Below, piece by piece: positions 50,334-59,332 of a stretch of DNA of 64,000 nucleotides. The notes under the pieces were generated by a model. The model was not told where the DNA came from, made no database searches, and worked only from the letters and a program-made list of their open reading frames with translations. This DNA is from RUG11272 sp045226335 (GTDB lineage Bacteria > Bacillota > Clostridia > Christensenellales > Aristaeellaceae). The stretch covers positions 3,241-67,240 of the forward strand of contig JBGVCH010000002.1 in NCBI GenBank assembly GCA_045226335.1, written 5' to 3'. Made by a program: the position numbers and the translations under genes. How positions within the stretch are numbered: the stretch's first letter is position 1; each line of letters starts with the position of its first letter.

Positions 50334-51308
50334 ATGAAGAAGCTGATTTCCGCACTGCTGATCCTGGCCCTGGTCCTGGGCTGCGTCCCGGCCCTGGCCG
50401 CGGACCCCAAGCCCATCGAGACCGTCAACTACGACGACCTCCCGCCGGTCATCGAGGGGCAGCATCACTACCTGCTGCTCTGCGTGGACCAGTGGTCCAA
50501 GAAACCCGACAACCTGGGCAACACGGACGGCATCGTGCTGGTGACCCTGGACACCCGGGCCCACCGCATCATGCTGACTTCCCTGATCCGCGACGCCCTG
50601 GTGGAGCGCCCGGACGGCGTCATCGGCCGGGTGACCTATATCGCGAAAAACTACGGCCCGGAAGCGCTGTGCAGAGTGCTCAGCGTGCATTTCGGCGTGC
50701 GGATCGAGAAGTACATCCTCTTCAATTTCAGCCAGATTAAGGACATCATCGACTATTTCGGCGGCATTGACATCACCATCAACAGCGAGGAAGCGCACTA
50801 CATGCGCATCAACGACATCCGGCCCCAGCCCGGCCAGCCCATCATCAGCCGCCCGGGCACCTATCACTTCGGCGGCCGATCCACCGTGATCTACATGCGG
50901 ATCCGCAAGGCGGGCGGCGGCGGCGACTTCATGCGCACCCAGCGCGTCCGCACCGTGCTCTCCACCCTGGCGGACATGTGCCGGGAGATCTCATACGAGG
51001 ACGCCCGGGCCTTGGTGGACATCATCATCGAGGAAACCACCCTGACCAACATGAGCCTCAATGACATGATCGCCGCCATGGACCAGGCCTTCGCGCTGCG
51101 GGGCTGCACCATCGAGGAACTCCGCCTGCCCCCTAACGGCGCGTACCACGGCATCACCTATGCCGGCATGTCGGTGCAGGAGATCGACTGGCCCGCCTGC
51201 CGGGTCGCCCTGGCGGACTACCTGCAGAACAGCTTCCTGGTGCTGGACAGCGATGACGGCGACGACGAATTCACCGACTTCTCCAACCTCAGCGACTTCG
51301 GCTTCTGA
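50334..51308 (+). CDS. LytR-CpsA-Psr (LCP) family protein
   Basis: A 324-residue extracytoplasmic protein of the LCP family, which attaches teichoic acids or other glycopolymers to peptidoglycan. The LCP core is NTDGIVLVTLDTRAHRIMLTSLIRDA, YFGGIDITINSEE, GGRSTVIYMRIRK and MRTQRVRTVL. The first 20 residues are a signal: ALVLGC could be a weak lipobox, while PALAA suits type I cleavage, so anchoring is uncertain. The usual N-terminal membrane helix is otherwise absent. The ATG at 50334 begins the signal peptide. It heads a four-gene cluster. Confidence 0.85.
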   Translation: MKKLISALLILALVLGCVPALAADPKPIETVNYDDLPPVIEGQHHYLLLCVDQWSKKPDNLGNTDGIVLVTLDTRAHRIMLTSLIRDALVERPDGVIGRVTYIAKNYGPEALCRVLSVHFGVRIEKYILFNFSQIKDIIDYFGGIDITINSEEAHYMRINDIRPQPGQPIISRPGTYHFGGRSTVIYMRIRKAGGGGDFMRTQRVRTVLSTLADMCREISYEDARALVDIIIEETTLTNMSLNDMIAAMDQAFALRGCTIEELRLPPNGAYHGITYAGMSVQEIDWPACRVALADYLQNSFLVLDSDDGDDEFTDFSNLSDFGF

Positions 51309-51341
51309 CCCTGATCCCGCCCCGACGAAAGGAACCTGGAA

Positions 51342-53123
51342 ATGAAGTGTCCCTCCTGCGGCCAATGGAACCGGGATACCAATCCGCGCTGCCTGAAATG
51401 CGGCGCGTTCCTTGTGGTGGAAGCGGATCCGGAAAGGCTTCGCACCCCCGACTGGAAAAAGCGCATCAAGGACAGTGACCACGGCACCGCCTACTATCGG
51501 ATGGACGATTTCGGTGAGACGGACGCCACAGAGGACGCCCGGGACCGGCTGGCGGAGGAAATGGCCGTCCTGAAGGAGCGCAAGAGCGCCGGTTCCACGC
51601 GGCTGCGCCGCATGCACGCCGCCATGGCCACCGACGCGTCGGACAGCAGGCCGGCCGCCGAAAAAGGCGACGATACCGCTCCGGCGAAGGATATCCCCAG
51701 GCCCGCAAAGCAGAAAACCGGCAGCCGCACCACCGTCCGGATCCGGGGCGGCAGCGTGGAGGAGACCCCGCTGCTGTGGGAGGACCACGACTACCAGGAT
51801 CCCCTCTGGGCGGAGCAGTACAGCCAGTACGCCGCCAAAGCGGCCGGGCGGAAGGAGGAGCTCGTCCTGCCCAAGTCCCCGAGGCATCGGCTGTTTCACG
51901 ACCTCATCGTGGCCCTGGCCATCGTGCTGGGCATCGGGATGCTGGCCGGCGCCATCTACTACGGCCCCAGGCTCCTGGGCCGCGGCGACAGCGCCAACGC
52001 GGAGAGTTCCGCCATCGTGGTGGCCTCCATTAAGGACGAGCTGGCCGCCCACATCATCCGGATCCCCGGCCATGAGGGCGACCAGATCTTCATCAAGGAA
52101 CTCTTCGCCTCCTACGTGGTCACCGACGGCTACGCCGAGATCGAAGTGCCGGACCACGACTGGTACGACAAGCTGGAGACCGTGGTGGACGAGACCATGG
52201 ACGTGACCCTGACCCCCTACCTGAAGACCACGGAGGGCAAGCAGCAGCCCCTGGACCCCATCCACTACACCATCGACATCCCCGCCAGCCCCATCGTGCT
52301 GATATCCCCGGACTCCCTGCGGACCGATGTTTCCTCCACCATCTACACCATCGAGCTGGAGGTCCGCGTGGGCTCCTCTGTCCGGATCAACGACAAGGAC
52401 GTGTCCGACACCGTCAACAACGAGACCGGCCTTCTCTCCTACAACGCGCCCATCCAGCCCAAGGGCGACAACATTTTCACCGTCGTCTGCCGCAGCCCGT
52501 ACTGCCGGGAGAGCTCCATGGACATCGTGCTGTACCGCGAGCCCCAGGAGATCCCCCTGGACATCGCAGCGGACACCTACACCACCACCACCCTCAAGCA
52601 GCTGAAGATCAACTGCACCACCCTGCCCGGGGCCGAGGTGGACATCCTGTCCGACTTCAGCGACCTGAACATCACCGAGCTGGACACCAGCGGCAACTTC
52701 TCCTTCTACGCGATCTTCGACCACATCGGGGACAACTACATCCGCATCCAGTCCAGCTATCCGGGCAAGAAGACCTCCCTCCTGGAGTACAAGGTGTACT
52801 ACTGCCCCTCCGTGGATGTCTACACCAAAAAAGCCTGGGGACTGGACGCGGCGGGCTACTCGGAGCTGGTCTCCAACCTCACGGTGCGGGCCTCCTACAG
52901 CCAGGTCTACGTGGTGGTGGGCACCATCGACCACTTCATCTCCGAAAAACCGCAGATCGCCGTGGTCTACACCTCCGCCGACGGCAAGAGCCAGCCCGTG
53001 GTGGTGGAGAACTTCACCAAGACCACCTGGGTGGAGGGTGAACACTACAACCTGTACGCCGACGCTTATTCTTCCTACAGCGGCATGCCCTGGCTCCGCG
53101 TCCGGTTCACGTACAAGCGATGA
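51342..53123 (+). CDS. Zinc-ribbon membrane protein with large extracytoplasmic region
   Basis: A 593-residue protein. An N-terminal zinc ribbon (CPSCGQWNRDTNPRCLKCG, two CxxC pairs) and a charged linker lie on the cytoplasmic side. One membrane helix follows at about 188-207 (LIVALAIVLGIGMLAGAIYY). The remaining 385 residues should be outside the cell and look like tandem beta-sandwich domains (for example YTIDIPASPIVLISPDSL). I recognise no enzyme motif. AAAGGAA precedes the ATG. It follows the LCP gene, so an envelope role is plausible. Confidence 0.65.
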   Translation: MKCPSCGQWNRDTNPRCLKCGAFLVVEADPERLRTPDWKKRIKDSDHGTAYYRMDDFGETDATEDARDRLAEEMAVLKERKSAGSTRLRRMHAAMATDASDSRPAAEKGDDTAPAKDIPRPAKQKTGSRTTVRIRGGSVEETPLLWEDHDYQDPLWAEQYSQYAAKAAGRKEELVLPKSPRHRLFHDLIVALAIVLGIGMLAGAIYYGPRLLGRGDSANAESSAIVVASIKDELAAHIIRIPGHEGDQIFIKELFASYVVTDGYAEIEVPDHDWYDKLETVVDETMDVTLTPYLKTTEGKQQPLDPIHYTIDIPASPIVLISPDSLRTDVSSTIYTIELEVRVGSSVRINDKDVSDTVNNETGLLSYNAPIQPKGDNIFTVVCRSPYCRESSMDIVLYREPQEIPLDIAADTYTTTTLKQLKINCTTLPGAEVDILSDFSDLNITELDTSGNFSFYAIFDHIGDNYIRIQSSYPGKKTSLLEYKVYYCPSVDVYTKKAWGLDAAGYSELVSNLTVRASYSQVYVVVGTIDHFISEKPQIAVVYTSADGKSQPVVVENFTKTTWVEGEHYNLYADAYSSYSGMPWLRVRFTYKR

Positions 53124-53150
53124 TGACCCGATTTCCGGAGGGATGATCGT

Positions 53151-54002
53151 ATGCTGGATGTCCTGATCGTCGGCGGCGGTCCCGCCGCCATGAGCTGTGC
53201 CCTGACCCTGCGGCAGCGCGGCCTGTCCTGCACCGTGGTGAGCGCGGACGCGGAGAGCGGCTGGCTGTACCGGGCGGACCGGCTGGACAATTACCCGGGC
53301 CTGCCCCATGTCTCCGGCCGGGAACTGCTGGCGATCTTCCGCCGGCAGGCTGAGGAGGCGGGGGCGGTCTTCGTCCACGGCACCGCCAGGCAGGTGCAGC
53401 CGCTGGGGGACACTTTCATGACCCTGGTGGGCAACGATGTGACGGAATCCCGCGCGGTGGTGCTGGCCATGGGCGCGGCCCGGCCGAAGCTGCTCCCCGG
53501 CGAGGAGGAGATGCTGGGGGACGGCGTCAGCTGGTGCGGCACCTGCGACGGCATGTTCTACCGCGGGAAGGAAGTCGCCGTGCTCTCCGCCTGGCGGGAC
53601 GGCGCGGAGGAAGCCCGCTTCCTGGCCGGCCTGGCCTCCGGGGTGGACTATTATGCCCTGCTCCCCCACGAGGCGCCGGAGGACGGCCGCATCCGCCTGA
53701 TGACGGGCCGGGTCAGCGCCCTGGTCCGCCGGGAGGACCGCCGCATCGCGGTGGTGACCGGGGAGTCCGAGAAGACCTACGACGGCGTCTTCGTCTTCCG
53801 GCCGGCCGTGGCGCCGGACCGGATGCTGCCCGGCCTGAAGCTGGACGGCCCCTTCATCGCCGTGAACCGCCGGATGCAGACCTCCATGCCGCGGGTGTAC
53901 GCCTGCGGGGACTGCGCCGGACAGCCGCTGCAGGTGGCCAAGGCGGTGGGGGAAGGCAATATCGCTGCAATAACCTGTGCGGAGGATCTCGCCCATGTGT
54001 AA
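53151..54002 (+). CDS. Thioredoxin-reductase-like flavoprotein lacking the NADPH motif
   Basis: A 283-residue FAD protein. The FAD motif is DVLIVGGGPAAMSCALTLRQ, the redox-active pair is WCGTCDGMFY (Cys129 and Cys132) and the FAD-closing GD is VYACGDCAGQPLQVAKAVGEG. In ordinary thioredoxin reductases the NADPH loop GGGDSA follows the CxxC by about 10 residues and HRR lies further on. Here the first reads VAVLSAWRDGAEEA and the second has no HRR. This matches pyridine-nucleotide-independent reductases such as the ferredoxin-linked FFTR type. The electron donor is therefore uncertain. Confidence 0.75.
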   Translation: MLDVLIVGGGPAAMSCALTLRQRGLSCTVVSADAESGWLYRADRLDNYPGLPHVSGRELLAIFRRQAEEAGAVFVHGTARQVQPLGDTFMTLVGNDVTESRAVVLAMGAARPKLLPGEEEMLGDGVSWCGTCDGMFYRGKEVAVLSAWRDGAEEARFLAGLASGVDYYALLPHEAPEDGRIRLMTGRVSALVRREDRRIAVVTGESEKTYDGVFVFRPAVAPDRMLPGLKLDGPFIAVNRRMQTSMPRVYACGDCAGQPLQVAKAVGEGNIAAITCAEDLAHV

Positions 54003-54735
54003 GAAACTGCTTTGCCTGCTGATGGCGCTCCTGCTCCCCGCCGCGGCCCTGGCGGATCCCATCGCCCTGCTGCCCGATCTGCACGGAACGGTGCAGTGGC
54101 CCGAGGGCGACGCGCCGTATTACACCTACAGCTACACCTACCCCCAGGTGGCCGGGGACGACATGTGCGCGGAGACCATCAACGCCTTCTACCGGTACGC
54201 GGAAGACGACGCCCTGGCCTTTGATATCCCGATCCGCGGCGAAAGCATCATGGATCCCTCCGTTCCCGCCACCACGGACATCAGCTACCGGATCATGGCC
54301 AACACCGACGAGTACTTCTGCGTCCTGATCGTCACCGACTCCTTCGTCGACGGCGAACGGCAGGTGAAATACACGGCCCAGACCTTCGGCCGGAACACCG
54401 CCAAGCCCGGCAACGTCCTGACCCTCCCCTTCCTGCTGGGGATCGTGCACGACGACGAGGACAGCGACTGGCTCAAGGACCGCCAGACCGGCCGCGCCAA
54501 CGAGGTGGTCCGCAGCCTGATCTGGGCGCAGATCCAACAGACGGACGGCGTCCCGGATTTCTGGGAAGAGGACATGATGACGTACGATTTCTTCCCGGAG
54601 GAGGCCTTCTACTACGACGGCGAGGCCGACTGCCTGGTCTTCTTCTTCCAGCCCTACCTGAACGCCGAGGGCGACGATCCCACCCACTTCTGGACATTCC
54701 CCATCTACATCGACGACATCCTGGATGAGATGTGA
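53995..54735 (+). CDS. Secreted DUF3298/DUF4163-like protein
   Basis: A 246-residue protein with an N-terminal signal peptide (CKKLLCLLMALLLPAAALA). The body has the pattern of DUF4163/DUF3298 proteins: a YTYPQVAG... start, SYRIMANTDEYFCVLIVTDSFVDG in the middle, NVLTLPFLLGI and a FFPEEAFYYDGEADCLVFFF stretch ending in FPIYIDDIL. Such domains occur in anti-sigma factors and surface proteins. The ATG at 53995 has GGAGG 9 bases upstream and overlaps the previous gene by 8 bases. Function unknown. Confidence 0.6.
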   Translation: MCKKLLCLLMALLLPAAALADPIALLPDLHGTVQWPEGDAPYYTYSYTYPQVAGDDMCAETINAFYRYAEDDALAFDIPIRGESIMDPSVPATTDISYRIMANTDEYFCVLIVTDSFVDGERQVKYTAQTFGRNTAKPGNVLTLPFLLGIVHDDEDSDWLKDRQTGRANEVVRSLIWAQIQQTDGVPDFWEEDMMTYDFFPEEAFYYDGEADCLVFFFQPYLNAEGDDPTHFWTFPIYIDDILDEM

Positions 54736-54787
54736 CCTCCCGCCGTGCGGAATCCACCGAAAATACAGCGCCGTACCCGTCCGCCGC

Positions 54788-54815
54788 TTGACACCCGCGC
54801 CGGACGGGTTATAAT
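54788..54815 (+). promoter_or_regulatory. Promoter for ilvE and downstream genes
   Basis: A perfect TTGACA (54788-54793), 16 bases and a perfect TATAAT (54810-54815). The ilvE start is 34 bases downstream. No T-box leader fits in this short space. Confidence 0.88.
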
Positions 54816-54848
54816 ATGGAGTGACTCAAAGAAACGGAGGCGTATGCC

Positions 54849-55919
54849 ATGCTGCCCATCAGTGTCACCAAAGCAACCGTCCTGAAGGAAAAGCCCGCCG
54901 ACGAGAGCAAGCTGGGTTTCGGGAAGATCTTCACGGACCATATGTTCCTCATGGATTACGAGGAGGGGAAGGGCTGGTACGACGCCCGCATCGTCCCCTA
55001 CGGCAATTTCAGCTTTGATCCCGCCACCACGGTCTTCCACTACGGCCAGGCTATCTTTGAGGGCACCAAGTGCTACCGTCGGGCCGACGGCGGGCTGAAT
55101 CTCTTCCGCCCCTGGGAGAACCTGGCCCGCATGACCCGCAGCGCCAAGCGCATGGGCATGCCCGCCCTGGACGAAGAGACGGCCCTGGAGGGACTCCGGC
55201 AGCTGGTGCTCCTGGATCAGGACTGGGTGCCGCGTCAGCCGGGCACCAGCCTCTACATCCGTCCCACCATGATCGCCACCGACGTCATGCTGGGCGTGCA
55301 CGCGGCGCGTCATTATCTGTTCTACATCATCCTGGACCCCGTGGGCTCCTACTACAAGGACGGCCTGAAGCCCGTGGGGATCTACGTGGAGGATGAGTAT
55401 GTGCGCGCGGTCCGCGGCGGCACCGGGTTCACCAAGTGCGCCGGCAACTACGCCGCCTCCATCCTGGCCGGCGCCATCGCCGAGGAGAAGGGCTTCTCCC
55501 AGGTCCTCTGGCTGGACGGCGTGGAGCAGAAGTATGTCGAGGAAGTCGGCTCCATGAACATGATGTTCGCCTATGGCAGCAAGATCGTGACCCCCGCCCT
55601 CAACGGCTCCATTCTCCCCGGCATCACCCGGAACAGCGTCATCACCCTGGCCCGTCAGCTGGGCTATGAGGTGGAGGAGGGCAAGCTGGCCATCGCCGAC
55701 ATCTTCGCGGACGCCAAAGCCGGCAAGCTGACCGAGGCTTTCGGCACCGGCACCGCCGCCGTCATCTCGCCGGTGGGCGCACTCTGCTGGAAGGACGAGA
55801 ACCTCGTCATTGGCGACGGCCGGATCGGCCCCGTGGCCCAGAAGCTTTATGACACCCTGACCGGCATCCAGTACGGCCGCGTCCCCGACGAAAACGGCTG
55901 GATCCTGCGTCTCACCTGA
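54849..55919 (+). CDS. ilvE: Branched-chain amino acid aminotransferase
   Basis: A 356-residue fold-type IV PLP enzyme of the longer IlvE group. It interconverts leucine, isoleucine and valine with their keto acids. VFHYGQAIFEGTKCYRR is the N-terminal signature. The PLP lysine is in GGTGFTKCAGNYAASILAG, and FGTGTAAVISPVG lies near the end. AACGGAGG precedes the ATG. It is the first gene of a plus-strand set of five genes with short gaps. Confidence 0.95.
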   Translation: MLPISVTKATVLKEKPADESKLGFGKIFTDHMFLMDYEEGKGWYDARIVPYGNFSFDPATTVFHYGQAIFEGTKCYRRADGGLNLFRPWENLARMTRSAKRMGMPALDEETALEGLRQLVLLDQDWVPRQPGTSLYIRPTMIATDVMLGVHAARHYLFYIILDPVGSYYKDGLKPVGIYVEDEYVRAVRGGTGFTKCAGNYAASILAGAIAEEKGFSQVLWLDGVEQKYVEEVGSMNMMFAYGSKIVTPALNGSILPGITRNSVITLARQLGYEVEEGKLAIADIFADAKAGKLTEAFGTGTAAVISPVGALCWKDENLVIGDGRIGPVAQKLYDTLTGIQYGRVPDENGWILRLT

Positions 55920-55935
55920 TCCCATTGGAGGTTTC

Positions 55936-56982
55936 ATGCAGCGGGAAACGCACGCCCAGACCCTGGCCTGGGCAGACAAGACCATGAGCGTCATGCAGCA
56001 GCGGCAGCTGGAGGCCAGCGAAAAGCGGCTGGCCCAGCTGCCTGCCTTTGGCTTGTTCAACGGCTGCGACGACGCCAACGCGGAGGAGCTCTGGAAGATC
56101 TCCGTGGACGGCCAGGAGCATCCCCGGCCCGACCGCCTGCACAGCGCCGCCTCCCTGGCCGAAACGATCCTCCGCCGCCTCCCGGCCGAAGCGGCGTTTT
56201 TGTCCATGCCGGAATACGCCCTGGCCACCGAACTGGCCTCCTCCGAGGAGCCCCTGCCCCTCAGCGACTGGAGCGACACGGCCCCGGCGGAGCTGCTGGT
56301 GCGGCGGCTGTGGTGCACGGTGTGCCGGGACGAGAGCGACACCGCGTGCCTCACCATGCCCGCCGAGATCCGCAACGCCCTGAACGCCGTCCTGCAATCC
56401 GACGCGCATCAGCAGGTCCGGGGCAGCGTGGTCCGTTTCCTGGTGACGTCCTACTGTGTGCTGAACATTTACGGCATGGTGTACGCCGAGGACGCCCTGG
56501 CCTGGCTGCGCCGCGTCTGTCCCCTGGGCATGATCCCCAACGGGGAAGCCATGGCCCGGCGCATGCTGCACACGGCCTATGACTTCGTCTACACCGCCGG
56601 CGGCGAGATGGTGCTGCTGCACCCCGGCCTGGCCGATCCCGAGCGGCACCTGCGCGGCCTCACCCACGTGGACTTCCAGCGGCATGAGATCACCGATCCG
56701 GAAGCCGACGTGCCGCAGTTCATGCTGTCCGACGCGGAGCGCGTCTCCGCCCTGCGCCTCTGCGGCTTCCTGGAGCCCTGCCTGCGGCCGGAATGCCCGG
56801 CCCCCATGGCCGTGGAGGACCTCCGGGTGCTGGCCAAGCAGGGCGTCAGCTTCGACACCCTGGCCGAAGTGCTGGCCTCCATGCTGGCGGTCCTCCCCAC
56901 CCCCGACATGCTGGAAGCCCTCCGGGACCTGCAGATCTGCACGCCGGGCTTTGCCTGTGTGCAAAAAAGGGTGGTGCACTGA
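55936..56982 (+). CDS. Protein of unknown function, alpha-helical
   Basis: A 348-residue protein that I do not recognise. It appears mostly helical and soluble, with no signal peptide or membrane helix. Cysteines are scattered (WCTVCRDESDTACL; CGFLEPCLRPECPAP), including a CxxC, but without a clear metal motif. TGGAGG lies before the ATG at 55936, and it stands 16 bases after ilvE. The next gene starts 1 base after its stop. Codon use matches its neighbours, so it is probably a real but lineage-restricted gene. Confidence 0.6.
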   Translation: MQRETHAQTLAWADKTMSVMQQRQLEASEKRLAQLPAFGLFNGCDDANAEELWKISVDGQEHPRPDRLHSAASLAETILRRLPAEAAFLSMPEYALATELASSEEPLPLSDWSDTAPAELLVRRLWCTVCRDESDTACLTMPAEIRNALNAVLQSDAHQQVRGSVVRFLVTSYCVLNIYGMVYAEDALAWLRRVCPLGMIPNGEAMARRMLHTAYDFVYTAGGEMVLLHPGLADPERHLRGLTHVDFQRHEITDPEADVPQFMLSDAERVSALRLCGFLEPCLRPECPAPMAVEDLRVLAKQGVSFDTLAEVLASMLAVLPTPDMLEALRDLQICTPGFACVQKRVVH

Positions 56983-56983
56983 G

Positions 56984-57853
56984 ATGGCCTCCGCCTGCTT
57001 TGAGGTCTCTCCCGCCGCCGACCGGATGCGGATCGACGCGCTGGTGAAGCAGTTTGTCCCCGCCCTGACCCCGCAGGAACTCCGCGGGGTTTTTGCGCGC
57101 CGGGATGTGAAGGTGGACGGCGTCCGGGTCCGGCCTGAATACCGGGTCCGGGCGGGGCAGGCCGTGCAGGTCTACTACCCGGAGCCCAGGCGGGAAGCCC
57201 TGGACATCGTCTACCGGGACGCGGATGTCCTGCTGATCAACAAGCGGGCCGGGATCTCCGTGGAGGACGACGGCCGCGGGCTGCCCTCCGTGGAATCCCT
57301 GGCGGCGGACATGATCCGGGCCGACGACCCGGAGGCGCCGCCCCCCGTCCCCTGCCATCGGCTGGACAACCAAACCTGCGGCCTGGTGCTCTTCGCCCTG
57401 AATCCCCGCGCCGTCCAGCTCCTCCGGCAGGCCTTCCGGGACCGCACCCTGGACAAGCGCTACACGTGTCTGGTGAAGGGGCAGCCCAAGCCCCCGGAGG
57501 CCGTGTGCCAGGCCTGGCTGAAGAAGGACGCCGCCGCCGCCCGGGTCAGCGTCACGGACCGGGAAGTCCCGGGCAGCCGCCGCATCGTCACCGGCTATGA
57601 GACCCTGGAGGCCGGGCCGGTGAGCCGGCTCCGGGTCCACCTGATCACCGGCCGGACCCATCAGATACGCGCCCACATGGCCGCCCTGGGCCATCCCCTG
57701 CTGGGGGACGACGTGTACGGCGACCGGGCCTTCAACCGCGCCATGCACGCCCAGGGCAGGCTGATGCTCTGCGCCAGCGCCCTGACCGTGGAGACCGGCG
57801 GCGCCCTCCCCCAGCTGGACGGCCGCCGCTTCGAGATTACCTGTCCCTTCTGA
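56984..57853 (+). CDS. RluA-family pseudouridine synthase
   Basis: A 289-residue enzyme, the second pseudouridine synthase of the window. An S4-like N-terminal domain (MRIDALVKQFVPALTPQELRGVFARR) is followed by the catalytic domain with PCHRLDNQTCGLVLFALN, where the Asp is catalytic, and LITGRTHQIRAHMAALGHPLLGDDVYG. HRLDNQT instead of HRLDxxTSG places it in a divergent RluA subgroup. The target RNA is unknown. It begins 1 base after the preceding gene and 10 bases before the next. Confidence 0.87.
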   Translation: MASACFEVSPAADRMRIDALVKQFVPALTPQELRGVFARRDVKVDGVRVRPEYRVRAGQAVQVYYPEPRREALDIVYRDADVLLINKRAGISVEDDGRGLPSVESLAADMIRADDPEAPPPVPCHRLDNQTCGLVLFALNPRAVQLLRQAFRDRTLDKRYTCLVKGQPKPPEAVCQAWLKKDAAAARVSVTDREVPGSRRIVTGYETLEAGPVSRLRVHLITGRTHQIRAHMAALGHPLLGDDVYGDRAFNRAMHAQGRLMLCASALTVETGGALPQLDGRRFEITCPF

Positions 57854-57863
57854 GGTGATGCAC

Positions 57864-58556
57864 ATGACCCGGACCACAACCGATCCCTCCCCCGTCCGCC
57901 GATGGCTGAACCGCCTGCGCGCCTGGTTCGCCACCGCTGTCTTTCAGCCGGTCTGCCGGTTTCTCATCGTCATCATGTACCGGCCGCAGATCCACTACGC
58001 CGGGCCGGACACCAAGCGGGCCGTCATGGCCGAGCCCTGCGTTTTTGTCTGCAACCACGTCTCCCCCATGGACGCGTCCGTGATCCACACCGCCCTGCGC
58101 AAAAAGCGCATCATCAGCCTGGTGGCGCTGGATCTCTACAACAAGCCCAAGGTGCATTTCCTCTGGACCCTGCTCCCCATGCATCCCATCGACCGGGAGC
58201 ACGCGTCCGTCTCCTGGATCCACGACTGCAAGCAGTTCCTGGCCGAGGGGCGGTCCGTGCTGATCTTTCCGGAGGGCCACCGCACCGAGGACGGCGCCGT
58301 CCATGACTTCAAGCCCGGCTTCACCATGCTGGCGGCCAGCGCCAGGGTGAACGTCGTGCCCATCTTCCACAACGGTCAGTACAACATCATCTTCGGCAAA
58401 CGCTTCCGCATGGCGGTGGGCGACCCCATCCCCATCACCCCGGCCCCCGCCGGGCTGCGGGAAAACCTGCTGATGGATGAGTGCGCCGAAGCGTTCCGGC
58501 AGGTCAAGCGCCTGGAACTGATCCTGCTGGGCAATACGGAGGAGGCAGCCACATGA
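57864..58556 (+). CDS. plsC: 1-acyl-sn-glycerol-3-phosphate acyltransferase
   Basis: A 230-residue enzyme that makes phosphatidic acid from lysophosphatidic acid. Motif I is VCNHVSPMD (HxxxxD intact) and motif III is IFPEGHRTEDG. An N-terminal hydrophobic helix (about 28-43) should anchor it to the membrane. Three in-frame starts lie close together: GTG 57855, ATG 57858 and ATG 57864. The last is chosen for spacing from GAGG. It overlaps the following gene by ATGA. Confidence 0.87.
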   Translation: MTRTTTDPSPVRRWLNRLRAWFATAVFQPVCRFLIVIMYRPQIHYAGPDTKRAVMAEPCVFVCNHVSPMDASVIHTALRKKRIISLVALDLYNKPKVHFLWTLLPMHPIDREHASVSWIHDCKQFLAEGRSVLIFPEGHRTEDGAVHDFKPGFTMLAASARVNVVPIFHNGQYNIIFGKRFRMAVGDPIPITPAPAGLRENLLMDECAEAFRQVKRLELILLGNTEEAAT

Positions 58557-59329
58557 AGTATCATCTGGACACCATTCCCGTCTGGGACGCCATGAAGCTG
58601 GACGGCGAGTGCTTTCTCTGCGCCCTGGAGCGCAAGACGGAGCTGCAGGAGGCGGACCGTTACCTGGGCGCCTCGGTGATGGAGCCGGACACCCGCATCC
58701 AGGTCAACCGGCAGGGGTTCTGCCGCGTCCATCACCGGATGCTGTACGGCATGAGCAACCGCCTGGGCCACGCCCTGATGCTGGAGTCCCACACCGCCGA
58801 AACCCGGGAGAAGCTCCGGAAAACCCTGGACAATATGAAAAAAGCCGCCCAGCAGGCAGCCTCTTCCCCTTTGGGAAAGCTGAGCCGTTCCGGCGCCCAG
58901 GCCGGCGCCGCTCTGAGGGAAGCCGCCGCCGGTCTGTCGGACATGGCCGGGGGCTGCATCCTCTGCGCGTCTCTCCGGGAGAACATGACGCGCTATCTGC
59001 TGACCTTCTTCAGCCTGTGGCAGCACGACAGCGAGTTCCGCGCCGCCTTCAGGCGCAGCAAGGGCGTGTGCCTCCCCCACCTGGCCGACCTGGCCCGGAT
59101 GGCGCCGGATCAGCTGGGGAGCAAGGAACTGCCGGACTTTATCGGGCTGCTGGCCGAGCTGACCACCGGCAGCATGGACCGGATCCAGGAGGACATCTCC
59201 TGGTTCATCAAGAAATTCGACTACCGGTACACCAACGAGCCCTGGAAGAACAGCCAGGACGCGGTGCCCCGGACTGTCAACAAGCTTCGGGGCTGGTGCG
59301 TCGGGGACGAGCCCAATCCGAAGGAGTGA
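58553..59329 (+). CDS. DUF6062-like Cys-containing protein
   Basis: A 258-residue protein resembling the DUF6062 family. Paired cysteines lie in ECFLCALERK, a CRVHHRMLYGMSNRLG segment, CILCASLREN and VCLPHLADLARM, that is, two CxxC pairs each followed by a Cys-containing His segment. This repeated arrangement suggests two metal-binding half-sites. Function is unknown. The ATG overlaps the plsC stop by 4 bases, so translation is coupled. It ends 3 bases before the convergent dCMP deaminase gene, with no terminator between. Confidence 0.65.
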   Translation: MKYHLDTIPVWDAMKLDGECFLCALERKTELQEADRYLGASVMEPDTRIQVNRQGFCRVHHRMLYGMSNRLGHALMLESHTAETREKLRKTLDNMKKAAQQAASSPLGKLSRSGAQAGAALREAAAGLSDMAGGCILCASLRENMTRYLLTFFSLWQHDSEFRAAFRRSKGVCLPHLADLARMAPDQLGSKELPDFIGLLAELTTGSMDRIQEDISWFIKKFDYRYTNEPWKNSQDAVPRTVNKLRGWCVGDEPNPKE

Positions 59330-59332
59330 TCA

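Noticed and set aside
50991..54062. 1000-residue minus-strand frame opposite the LCP cluster
   Set aside because: Covers four supported plus-strand genes and has no domain signature.
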